From assembly GCA_021835265.1 (NCBI GenBank), contig JAKBQK010000095.1:1-7270 (forward strand): a stretch of 7,270 bases of DNA, in the 5' to 3' direction. The stretch comes from Thermoplasmata archaeon. GTDB taxonomy: Archaea > Thermoplasmatota > Thermoplasmata > Thermoplasmatales > Thermoplasmataceae. Shown in pieces: positions 1 through 6,254 of the stretch. A model generated the notes under the pieces. The model was not told the origin of the DNA, did no database searches, and worked only from the letters and a program-made list of their open reading frames with translations. The translations under genes and the position numbers were made by a program. Position 1 is the stretch's first letter. The number at the start of each line of letters is the position of its first letter.

Positions 1-99
1 TTTTCAGTTGCTCGAATTAGATTCAAGATCCCGTTACCTATCTTTGAATCCGTGTTAGCAACATCGTACAATTTGTTTAAAAAAGGGGGAGGCTGCTGA
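1..99 (+). pseudogene. Upstream fragment of a frameshifted gene (5' end outside window)
   Basis: This frame is open from the first base and stops at a TGA just after the A6G5 run. It reads as plausible protein (FSVARIRFKIPLPIFESVLA, then TSYNLFKKGG) but has no ATG start inside the window, so it should begin upstream. If one base is removed from the A/G run at 79-89, it joins in frame to the ORF that continues to 730, giving ...NLFKKGEAAEVERKISENNE..., a smooth charged helical sequence. I infer one gene split by a single-base insertion, either a real mutation or a sequencing error in the homopolymer. Its own function is not recognisable from this short piece. The alternative is that it is simply the 3' end of a separate gene. 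Confidence 0.5.
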
Positions 100-157
100 A
101 GTTGAAAGGAAAATATCTGAAAACAACGAGAAGTTAGGAATAAAAATCGGAAAGGCA

Positions 158-730
158 ATGGAACAAATTGAAAAACTTAATGATTTAACTGACTCAACTA
201 ATATAAATTCTATGAAACTCGAACTTTTGCACAAAGCCATAGATTCGGCAGAAGTCAATAATCTTTTGAATACTAATGATGAAATCAAGGAAATTGTAAA
301 ATCGCCGAAGAAGCATAAAAGTCCAATCCCACAAACTGTGCTAAACTTCCTGAGAGAAAAAATAGTTGAACCGGAACTTGCCAACCGACTCAAAGAGGCA
401 AATGATATGCAGGGTGCAACCATGAAGGCTTTCATATTTATCGAGCAATTAATGAAAAGGAAACTTGAAATCGAAGAAAATACTCGTATAGAATTGACTG
501 ATCTTGTGAATTCATTTATGAGAAAGTATAGACCTCCAGATAACAATGGTTTTGACATAAATGATCACATGGAATCTTTCAAAAGGGTTATCTTGGGATT
601 TAACAAATATCTAAGGAATCCATCTGGGCATACTTTTATGGATGATATGAACAATCCAAGAAGCGTGTATCAACTCATACTTATAGCTGATTTTCTTGTA
701 CAATGGATTCAGCAATGGAATAAAGAGTAA
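158..730 (+). CDS. HEPN-like protein with RNPxxH motif, probably the 3' part of a frameshifted gene
   Basis: This 190-residue ORF is helical and charged, with no signal peptide or membrane segment, so it is expected to be cytoplasmic. Its C-terminus holds R153-N154-P-S-G-H158, followed by a hydrophobic helix (about 169-186). R-polar-x3-H is the catalytic signature of HEPN-fold ribonucleases, and a G-N-x-x-RNPxxH ending is typical of the Hypoth_ymh/TIGR02391-like proteins common beside restriction and toxin-antitoxin genes. The family link is my recognition of the motif and is untested. The ATG used here is simply the first start in the frame and has only a weak purine-rich stretch before it. 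The frame stays open back to position 59 without any ATG, GTG or TTG, and that upstream peptide looks like genuine coiled-coil protein. The true gene therefore probably starts outside the window and is frameshifted at A6G5. If only this part is made, the RNPxxH domain would still be intact. Confidence 0.7.
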   Translation: MEQIEKLNDLTDSTNINSMKLELLHKAIDSAEVNNLLNTNDEIKEIVKSPKKHKSPIPQTVLNFLREKIVEPELANRLKEANDMQGATMKAFIFIEQLMKRKLEIEENTRIELTDLVNSFMRKYRPPDNNGFDINDHMESFKRVILGFNKYLRNPSGHTFMDDMNNPRSVYQLILIADFLVQWIQQWNKE

Positions 731-782
731 AATCCTTAATGATTTATTTTAGTATACTGAAGGATCCTAAAGGATCCAAAAA

Positions 783-790
783 TTTTAAAT
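783..790 (+). promoter_or_regulatory. BoxA (TATA)-like element for the radical SAM operon
   Basis: TTTTAAAT is centred about 25 bp before the ATG of the radical SAM gene, the usual distance from an archaeal BoxA to the transcription start. That would give a leaderless or nearly leaderless mRNA. It sits between the two GGATCC pairs, so a protein bound to either pair would be placed to affect TBP/TFB binding or the start site. The sequence is AT-rich in general, so a chance match is possible. Confidence 0.45.
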
Positions 791-805
791 TTCTATCATT
801 GTTAA

Positions 806-821
806 GGATCCATGAGGATCC
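806..821 (+). promoter_or_regulatory. Hairpin with the start codon in its loop
   Basis: GGATCC, then ATGA, then GGATCC can form a perfect 6-bp stem whose tetraloop contains the ATG of the radical SAM gene. The only SD-like bases (AAGGA) fall partly inside the 5' arm, only 3 bases before the ATG. In an mRNA read through from upstream, this fold would tie up the start region. In a leaderless mRNA beginning at the ATG, the 5' arm would be missing and the fold could not form. The regulatory reading is inference. Confidence 0.4.
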
Positions 822-1945
822 TATTAGTTGAACCCTCCTATTATTCAAAATACCCTCCCTTAGGACTTTTAAAATTAGGAAAACTTGAGGAAAGAAAATG
901 GAATAATGTTAATCTAGTAAATGGAACATCCTCGCTTGATTTTGAACCAGACAAAATATACATAACTTCTCTATTTACATATTCCTGGAAGCCTGTACAT
1001 GAGGCCATAGAATATTATCATAAGCATTTTCCATCAGCAGAAATAAGAGTTGGGGGAATTTATGCGACTCTCATGCCCCAAAATATAAAGAAAACATTTC
1101 CATATGTCAAAGTGCATCTAGGATTAGTGAAAGAGGCGGAAGGAATGCTTCCTGCATATCACCTGTTGAAACAGGTGGAAAAATGGAAGAACTGGGATCG
1201 CTCTATTGTATTCACTTCCAGAGGATGCATTAGGAAGTGCCAGTTCTGTGTCGTTCCTAAAGTGGAAGGAGGTATGAGGGATGAGAAACCATCCATTCAA
1301 GATCTTATGCATCCCAACCACAAGAAAGTCACTATATGGGACAATAATTTCCTCGCTTCACCATATGCAAAATCAATGCTCAGGGAGCTCATTGAACAAG
1401 GAATAGAAGCTGATTTCAACCAGGGGCTCGATGCAAGGCTTATGGATGAGGAGACTGCAGGACTCCTTGCAGATGTAAAATCGAAAACTATTCACATGGC
1501 TTATGACTGGCCCTGGGAAGGCCCTTACATAAAGAAGGCTATCAACCTTCTCGGAGATGCAGGATACAAGAAAAAAAATCTGATCTTCTACATGCTTCAC
1601 AATTTCTGGGATGAACAACATAAAAAAGGTGACACACCTGCAGATTTCCTGTTACGGTTAAAGAATCTTATGGAATGGGGGGCATCAGTTTATCCTATGA
1701 GATTTATTCCACTCAATTCACTAACGAGAACGGGTTATGTGTCACCACTATGGACTGCGGATCAATTGGAGATGGTCGCAGATGCGAGGAGAGTATTAGG
1801 TTTTGCCGGCACTTGGGTTCCCTATAAGGCATTGGCAGATAAATTCATTCAGGCTGAATCATTTGAATATGCGATGGAGTTGAGGCCTAAACAGGACAAA
1901 GATAAAGATTCTATATTTCCATTGCCGGTTGTTGAGGGGTTTTGA
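812..1945 (+). CDS. B12-binding-type radical SAM enzyme
   Basis: This 377-residue protein has the layout of cobalamin-dependent (class B) radical SAM enzymes. Residues 1-120 form a Rossmann-like B12-binding-type domain: MRILLVEP at the N-terminus, PPLGLLKLG (15-23), GGIYATLMP (81-89) and an EAEGMLPAYHLL segment (108-119). The classical DxHxxG cobalamin-ligand motif is not seen, which is common in this class. The radical SAM core follows, with the [4Fe-4S] ligands C139, C143 and C146 in RGCIRKCQFC, a DNNF segment at 177-180 and NQGLDARL at 203-210. Such enzymes cleave SAM to a 5'-deoxyadenosyl radical and often methylate or rearrange unreactive carbons. The substrate here is unknown, and the protein is expected to be cytosolic and oxygen-sensitive. 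The start is set by the MRILLVEP motif; no upstream ATG fits. The next gene begins 4 bases after its stop, so the two are probably co-transcribed and translationally coupled. I cannot place it in a named enzyme such as MiaB or RimO: it is shorter, with no TRAM domain visible, and its B12-type N-terminus differs. Confidence 0.9.
   Translation: MRILLVEPSYYSKYPPLGLLKLGKLEERKWNNVNLVNGTSSLDFEPDKIYITSLFTYSWKPVHEAIEYYHKHFPSAEIRVGGIYATLMPQNIKKTFPYVKVHLGLVKEAEGMLPAYHLLKQVEKWKNWDRSIVFTSRGCIRKCQFCVVPKVEGGMRDEKPSIQDLMHPNHKKVTIWDNNFLASPYAKSMLRELIEQGIEADFNQGLDARLMDEETAGLLADVKSKTIHMAYDWPWEGPYIKKAINLLGDAGYKKKNLIFYMLHNFWDEQHKKGDTPADFLLRLKNLMEWGASVYPMRFIPLNSLTRTGYVSPLWTADQLEMVADARRVLGFAGTWVPYKALADKFIQAESFEYAMELRPKQDKDKDSIFPLPVVEGF
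1934..1939 (+). promoter_or_regulatory. Shine-Dalgarno site deciding the nuclease start
   Basis: GAGGGG lies 10 bases before the ATG at 1950, inside the end of the radical SAM gene. It supports that ATG over the upstream TTG codons at 1929 and 1932, which would overlap the previous gene and have no such site before them. A second GAGGG (1944-1948) is too close to the ATG to be useful. Confidence 0.5.
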
Positions 1946-1949
1946 GGGA

Positions 1950-2540
1950 ATGAATTTGAATGATGATAATGAAGATGTCAAATGGTTCTTGAACAAATTA
2001 CAATGCGCATGCGAATCGATAGGTAAGGAATATTTCACTTTTCAATCCGCAGTTGAAAATGAAGGCACTATGAAATATAAGGAAAGAGTTTATGCTTATG
2101 AATTATACCATCAACTCCGTTGTAACCTTTATGATAGAGGTTATACACTTCATGGAGAGTATTTTAAGCACAAAACACCTCTTATTCCGAATAATATTAG
2201 AGGCAAAAGTCCAGATTTAATTGTTCATGTTCCTGAATCCAATTCAGAGAATCTTGCTGTAATTGAAATAAAAAGAGTGGATCCATTTTATAAGAGTGAA
2301 GTTATGAAAGATCTTAATAAATTATCATCATTTTTAAATAAACCTACTTGTTATAAAATTGGGATTGAACTATTTTTTGGGGAATATGATTTAAACGCAT
2401 TCAAAAGAAAAATTGAAGAATTCCTGATCAACGATCCCAAAATATTTAAAGGCACAAAAGAAAAGATATTACAAAATAGAATTTTGATTTTTCTTCACGG
2501 TGGTCCAGGAGAAAAACCACGAATTGTGAAGTACGGTTAA
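1950..2540 (+). CDS. Small PD-(D/E)XK nuclease-like protein
   Basis: This 196-residue protein (203 if the TTG at 1929 is used) shows the PD-(D/E)XK phosphodiesterase signature. P88-D89 is followed after a turn by a beta strand with E106-I-K108 (AVIEIKR), and an upstream helix carries E45 and E51 (KERVYAYELYHQLR), as in many restriction-type nucleases. D89, E106 and K108 are the expected metal-binding and catalytic residues. The protein is about the size of a bare nuclease domain, with no helicase, ATPase or obvious DNA-recognition domain, so a partner may supply targeting. I chose the ATG because it follows a GAGGGG site and lies 4 bases past the stop of the radical SAM gene, indicating translational coupling. 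The context suggests the radical SAM enzyme and this protein work together. A role in DNA or RNA cleavage is inferred, and a repair or transposition-related role is also possible. The gene is visibly more AT-rich than the radical SAM gene. Confidence 0.75.
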   Translation: MNLNDDNEDVKWFLNKLQCACESIGKEYFTFQSAVENEGTMKYKERVYAYELYHQLRCNLYDRGYTLHGEYFKHKTPLIPNNIRGKSPDLIVHVPESNSENLAVIEIKRVDPFYKSEVMKDLNKLSSFLNKPTCYKIGIELFFGEYDLNAFKRKIEEFLINDPKIFKGTKEKILQNRILIFLHGGPGEKPRIVKYG

Positions 2541-2923
2541 AAGCTATATTTTTCCCCCAATTGTCAATCTCAATCATCTTTCGTTTATGTTAAGAGGTTA
2601 GCATAATTGAACACTTGATTCGGTTTACTTTAATTCTAATCCTCTCCTTGTTAAAGGAGAAAGGTAAAAATCATGACTCCTGATACAAATTAATAACGCT
2701 TTCACTTTTCAAGATCACATTTCTTAGTTTGTTTCAATAATAATTTCCGATGAAAATTCCTGGAAACTAATACATAGGGAACTCTGTTCATTCCACTTAT
2801 TCTAGGAATTCAGAATAATGTCAGTTTTCAATAAATTCTATCGAATTGTTCTATTCCATTCTTGCAATTATGAACTTCCCACAATTCAGAAAAATTTAAA
2901 TGATGTAGGTATATTCAATCTTA
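2541..2923. other. Intergenic stretch without a convincing gene
   Basis: All frames are interrupted by stops and I see no RNA gene. The only structures noted are a 7-bp hairpin (TCTCCTT, loop GTTA, AAGGAGA at 2643-2660), not followed by a T tract, and an AT-rich BoxA-like spot near the right end. It separates the radical SAM/nuclease unit from the membrane-protein gene, so those are probably transcribed separately. Confidence 0.6.
2893..2900 (+). promoter_or_regulatory. Possible BoxA for the membrane-protein gene
   Basis: AATTTAAA lies about 27 bp before the TTG at 2924, the spacing expected for an archaeal leaderless start. No Shine-Dalgarno site is present, which fits leaderless initiation. 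The region is AT-rich, so the match is weak. Confidence 0.3.
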
Positions 2924-3883
2924 TTGGAAAACAGTGGACTAGCAACAAATAATAAAATTGATGTTCTTGTTATATTGAAATACCTGGCAAAAGAAAACCC
3001 CCAGTTTATGTTGGAAGGTATAGATCTCGACATCTCTTTAAAAAAATCTGCACGTCTGACGTATTGGTTGGCAATAATCCAATTGGCAATAGCGGATGTA
3101 TCCATACTTGTTGCAGCATATTCTTCTACCATTGCTTCTTCCCAGTCAACTTTTAATTATCTAATTTTTTTCTTAAGTGGATTCTCAGCACTTTTTGTTG
3201 TTTGTATTTATGTTCTTACACGATGGTACGGTTCAAAAGACAGAAAGGGGTCTGTATTTCATCATCATGAGTCCCCAGTTTATACCAGAGAGTTACAAGT
3301 TTATTGTTGCAAATCCTGCTATGAACAAAATGAGTATTCAATCTTGGAACTAAAAGATCTGTTTCATAAGATCGAATATCCAGAGCACAAAACAAATCTT
3401 GCAAGCATTAAAGTCAATGCTTATAAATTACTGAAGATCACTGACTTTTTTTCAATATATGAATTGGGTGTTTTATTCATCTATTATTTTTTGCTAATAT
3501 TGTTGCAGAGATTACTTGATCCAAAATTTTTTTCAATCGATTTTGGAATGACTTTTGCTCCGATTCTATACATTCTTTTATTTTCTTTTATAAGGCTGAT
3601 ACTTAGAAACAAGAACAATTCTAATCTTTTTTTTCTTGAAATAAGGGATGATTATTCAAAAATGGATACTTGCAAACAAGCAAAATATTCCATTTATCCA
3701 CTAATAATAACAAATAGATATTTGCGGAAAGGGAGAGTAGATAGTAGTACATTTCCAGTTTTAAAAAGTTCCTCATATTCATCTCGTGTGTTTTTATCAT
3801 CAAAAATCCATTACTCTAAGTTTCGTAGATTACAAGTTGAACCTTACAATGGAATTAAACCCGGAAATTACAAAGTGGATTGA
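2924..3883 (+). CDS. Four-helix integral membrane protein, unknown function
   Basis: I do not recognise this 319-residue protein. Four hydrophobic segments are visible: about 45-67, 77-100, 178-198 and 208-228. This gives two membrane hairpins separated by a loop of some 75 residues that carries HHH (113-115) and a small cysteine cluster (C128, C129, C132). The last 90 residues are polar, rich in Ser, Tyr and basic residues, and probably cytosolic. No signal peptide, ATPase motif or nuclease motif is seen. The TTG start is the first start after the upstream stop but has no ribosome binding site; the ATG at 3009 is the next good candidate and would keep all four segments. The gene is very AT-rich compared with hsdM, which suggests a different origin. 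A two-plus-two helix layout beside R-M and nuclease genes resembles membrane effectors of some defence systems, but no specific family match is claimed. It stands alone, with long gaps on both sides. Confidence 0.65.
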   Translation: MENSGLATNNKIDVLVILKYLAKENPQFMLEGIDLDISLKKSARLTYWLAIIQLAIADVSILVAAYSSTIASSQSTFNYLIFFLSGFSALFVVCIYVLTRWYGSKDRKGSVFHHHESPVYTRELQVYCCKSCYEQNEYSILELKDLFHKIEYPEHKTNLASIKVNAYKLLKITDFFSIYELGVLFIYYFLLILLQRLLDPKFFSIDFGMTFAPILYILLFSFIRLILRNKNNSNLFFLEIRDDYSKMDTCKQAKYSIYPLIITNRYLRKGRVDSSTFPVLKSSSYSSRVFLSSKIHYSKFRRLQVEPYNGIKPGNYKVD

Positions 3884-4293
3884 TTTACTCTTGATGTATC
3901 TCCCATGGATTTCTATTATCTAGACTTAGATATAAAAAAATTGAGAAAGTAAGTAAACATGAATAGCATTATACGTATGTTTCATATGGCACTTGTGTCT
4001 CGAAATACTTTGATCTTGTTTGGTAATTAATAGATATCATGAAGAATTGCAATAACCCAATGCCTCATTTTAGCAATATCAAGTTGACATCAAAAACACT
4101 GTCAATCACAAATTTTAACCTCTCCAACAGGCAATTAGTTCAGTTCTTACATATTTTTCGTCTAATCCATTGCTCTCCTTGATAATGAATAGAAGATGTA
4201 GAACTGATCTTTTGATCCGTCGTAGCACTCCTTTGTAAATGGATTGCATTTCACAATTTTTAGATAAAATTATTGAAAAATAGGTCGTTTGGC

Positions 4294-4342
4294 TTTTCAC
4301 TTGCATTACTGGAAGGTGAAAAACTACTTTGGTTTTTTCACC
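4294..4342. repeat. Alternating TTTTCAC / GTGAAAA / TTTTCAC element
   Basis: TTTTCAC occurs at 4294-4300, its reverse complement GTGAAAA at 4316-4322, and TTTTCAC again at 4335-4341. The right pair is the stronger, a 9-bp perfect stem (GGTGAAAAA at 4315-4323 with TTTTTCACC at 4334-4342) with a 10-base loop. The middle arm can pair with only one neighbour at a time. It lies over 300 bp from hsdM, so it may be an intergenic terminator, a protein site or a decayed repeat. Confidence 0.5.
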
Positions 4343-4460
4343 CTAATGTCAATGATACATACGGTAAAATCCCTCATAGGAATGTGAACACAGATCTTAA
4401 AGGATTTCTAATTCACACATAGTACTTTATCTTACCTGAAATCTGTTCCTTTCGTTAAAA

Positions 4461-4563
4461 TTATTTCAATTCATTTTTTTCAATATTTTCCGCGCCATAT
4501 TCTAGGTATTCTGCCAACATAAGGGAAGGTAAGGCTCTGATGTCTACCTGCTTAGCTTTTCAT
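4461..4563 (-). pseudogene. Possible broken small gene on the minus strand
   Basis: Reading the - strand, an ATG (4563-4561) is followed by four A's. If one A is dropped, the frame runs to a TAA at 4461 and encodes a plausible 33-residue protein: MKAKQVDIRALPSLM, then a helix containing LAEYLEYGAENIEKNELK. As the sequence stands, the ATG frame stops after three codons, while an internal ATG gives only the last 19 residues. I do not recognise the family. The piece is short enough that chance is a real alternative. Confidence 0.2.
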
Positions 4564-4653
4564 GAAAAATCTCAAGTCACCCTCATTTTTTTAAAATTAG
4601 TTCACCGTAATTCCGTTTGCGGTCTCGATTTGAAAACTTTAACAATTAATTGG

Positions 4654-4662
4654 TTTATAAAT
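4654..4662 (+). promoter_or_regulatory. Archaeal BoxA promoter for hsdMS
   Basis: TTTATAAAT is a near-ideal archaeal TATA box. Transcription would start near 4683-4685, leaving a leader of only about 20 bases before the GTG of hsdM with no clear Shine-Dalgarno site. It indicates that the R-M genes have their own promoter. Confidence 0.6.
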
Positions 4663-4703
4663 GATAAACAAACGTTGATATAGACTCGACTATTAAACTA
4701 ATT

Positions 4704-6254
4704 GTGGCAAGTGGCAACGGTGGAGATCTTGGGTTTGAAAAGGAATTATGGAAAGCTGCCGACAAACTTAGAAGCAACATGGATGCTGCCGAATATAAAC
4801 ATGTCGTGCTTGGACTAATTTTTCTCAAATACATTTCCGATTCTTTCGATGAAACTTACAAGGAGATTGAGCAAGATCCGGAAGGACTTTCCAGTTCTGA
4901 AGACATTGATGAATACAGGGCAAAGAACGTTTTCTGGGTTGACCCTGAAGCAAGATGGACTTATCTTATGGAAAATGCAAAGCAACCAACCATAGGGGTG
5001 ATTGTGGATAAGGCCATGGATGCACTTGAACGCGACAATGCTACTCTCAAAGGGGTACTGTCAAGGGACTATGCACGTCCTGCTCTGGATAAGCAGAAGC
5101 TAGGTGAACTCATAGATATGATAAGTGGCATTGGATTCAACGCAATGGAAGGAGTAAGCAAAGATCTTCTTGGAAAGGTATATGAATATTTCATTGGGCA
5201 GTTCGCAGATGCAGAGGGAAAGAAGGGTGGTCAGTTCTACACTCCAAGAAGCATTGTTCAGTTGCTTGTTGAAATGATTGAACCCTTCACCGGGAGGGTA
5301 TTCGATCCATGCTGTGGCTCTGGCGGAATGTTTGTGCAGAGTGAGAAGTTTGTTGAAACGCATCAGGGAAGGTTGGATGACATACACATATTTGGCCAGG
5401 AGTCCAACCAGACTACCTGGAAACTCTGTAGGATGAACCTGGCAATCAGAGGAATAGATGCTGATTCTGTCAGATGGAACAGCGAGGGTAGTCTTCTCAA
5501 CGATGCCCACAGAGACCTCAAAGCAAACTTCATTCTTGCAAATCCACCTTTTAATGACTCTGATTGGGGTGGGGATTCCCTAAAAAATGACGTAAGATGG
5601 AAATACGGGGTGCCACCAGCAGGCAATGCCAACTTTGCATGGGTTCAGCATTTCATTAATCATCTTTCTCACAGCGGCATTGCAGGTTTTGTTCTAGCTA
5701 ACGGTTCCATGAGTTCCAATACATCCAACGAAGGAGAAATCAGGAAAAACATCATTGAAGATTATCTGATAGACTGCATGGTTGCACTTCCCGACAAGCT
5801 ATTTTACAACACTGGAATTCCTGCATGTCTATGGTTTGTTTCAAGGGATATGCACAACAACAAATTCCGCGATAGGAAGAATCAGATTCTTTTCATAGAT
5901 GCAAGGAAGCTAGGGAATATGATAGATAGGAGACACAGGGAACTTACTTATGTTGATATAAAGAAAATTTCAAACACATACCATCTCTGGAGAGGAGAAC
6001 ATTTGGAAAGTTCGGAGACCAAATATCAAAATATTCCTGGTTTTTGCAAATCCGTAGATGTGGAGGATGTAAGGAAAAACAACTGGATTCTCACCCCGGG
6101 AAGATACGTTGGAAGCGAAGAAGTGGATGACGATGAAGATTTTGAGGACAAGATGAATAATTTTACCTCAGAACTTGCAAGACTGATGGAAGATGGTAAC
6201 AAACTTGATGAAGAGATAAAGAAAAATCTGGAGAAGATTGGGTTTGAATTCTGA
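4704..6254 (+). CDS. hsdM: Type I restriction-modification methyltransferase subunit HsdM
   Basis: HsdM is the SAM-dependent N6-adenine methyltransferase subunit of a type I R-M system. Two copies join one HsdS to methylate host DNA, and HsdR is added for restriction. The 516 residues are full length for the family. The N-terminal HsdM domain is typical ([20 protein letters not shown], then [20 protein letters not shown], residues 9-48). QFYTPRSIV (177-185) precedes the catalytic domain, which shows SAM-binding motif I, DPCCGSGG (201-208), and catalytic motif IV, N280-P-P-F283. The C-terminus is acidic ([11 protein letters not shown]), then a coiled helix that contacts HsdS in this family. 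The start is a GTG, and [12 protein letters not shown] matches the usual beginning of these proteins; an in-frame TAA lies 37 bases before it. A BoxA about 45 bp upstream suggests its own promoter. hsdS begins at or just after its stop, so the pair is an operon. No truncation or missing catalytic residue is seen, so it should be active. Confidence 0.97.
   Translation: MASGNGGDLGFEKELWKAADKLRSNMDAAEYKHVVLGLIFLKYISDSFDETYKEIEQDPEGLSSSEDIDEYRAKNVFWVDPEARWTYLMENAKQPTIGVIVDKAMDALERDNATLKGVLSRDYARPALDKQKLGELIDMISGIGFNAMEGVSKDLLGKVYEYFIGQFADAEGKKGGQFYTPRSIVQLLVEMIEPFTGRVFDPCCGSGGMFVQSEKFVETHQGRLDDIHIFGQESNQTTWKLCRMNLAIRGIDADSVRWNSEGSLLNDAHRDLKANFILANPPFNDSDWGGDSLKNDVRWKYGVPPAGNANFAWVQHFINHLSHSGIAGFVLANGSMSSNTSNEGEIRKNIIEDYLIDCMVALPDKLFYNTGIPACLWFVSRDMHNNKFRDRKNQILFIDARKLGNMIDRRHRELTYVDIKKISNTYHLWRGEHLESSETKYQNIPGFCKSVDVEDVRKNNWILTPGRYVGSEEVDDDEDFEDKMNNFTSELARLMEDGNKLDEEIKKNLEKIGFEF
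6230..6233 (+). promoter_or_regulatory. GGAG ribosome binding site inside the hsdM end
   Basis: GGAG lies 10 bases before the TTG at 6244 and 4 bases before the TTG at 6238. It supports a coupled TTG start for hsdS overlapping hsdM, while the ATG at 6289 has only a weak GGA two bases before it. Confidence 0.35.

Larger units (their letters stand above)
762..821 (+). repeat. Four GGATCC hexamers in two 10-bp-spaced pairs
   Basis: GGATCC occurs at 762-767, 772-777, 806-811 and 816-821. Each pair has a 10-bp period, about one DNA helical turn, and the two pairs are near copies of each other (AAGGATCCtaAAGGATCC and AAGGATCCatGAGGATCC). Only one other GGATCC was seen in the window (2279-2284). 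Because the hexamer is its own reverse complement, each pair can also fold in RNA as a 6-bp stem with a 4-base loop. The first pair lies just upstream of a BoxA-like element and the second brackets the start codon of the radical SAM gene. This suggests an operator or an RNA switch; the role is inference. Confidence 0.8.
3884..4703. other. Long intergenic region (about 820 bp)
   Basis: No intact gene is convincing here. The stretch holds a 23-codon ORF without an SD (3959-4030), an alternating inverted-repeat element (4294-4342), a possible broken small gene on the - strand (4461-4563) and, at its right end, the hsdM promoter. Its length and the remnant suggest a site of past insertion or decay. 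Confidence 0.6.

Noticed and set aside
78..90. A-AAA-AAG slippery heptamer suggesting programmed frameshifting in the HEPN-like gene
   Set aside because: The classic site causes a -1 shift, but joining the two halves here needs a +1 shift (or -2), so a simple indel in the homopolymer is the better explanation. No downstream stimulating structure was seen.
55..558. 167-residue ORF on the minus strand
   Set aside because: It is fully antisense to the HEPN-like frame, and its Ser/Phe-rich product is what an AT-rich shadow reading gives. The + strand has the recognisable motif.
1124..1621. Two minus-strand ORFs of 65 and 82 residues
   Set aside because: They are antisense shadows of the radical SAM gene.
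2643..2660. 7-bp hairpin considered as a terminator of the radical SAM/nuclease operon
   Set aside because: It is not followed by a T tract on the + strand and lies about 100 bases past the stop codon, so the evidence is too weak.
3959..4030. 23-codon ORF on the plus strand in the gap before hsdM
   Set aside because: It has no ribosome binding site, no promoter at the right distance and no recognisable sequence; ORFs this short are common by chance.
4115..4306. 63-residue minus-strand ORF in the intergenic gap, considered as a transposase remnant
   Set aside because: No catalytic motif, terminal repeat or start signal could be seen, so the link to a mobile element is unsupported.
3884..4703. 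Search for CRISPR repeats or a tRNA gene in the long gap
   Set aside because: No regularly spaced direct repeats and no cloverleaf or conserved tRNA boxes were found.
5100..5632. Two overlapping minus-strand ORFs (136 and 89 residues)
   Set aside because: Both lie inside hsdM, opposite its catalytic motifs, and show no protein features of their own.
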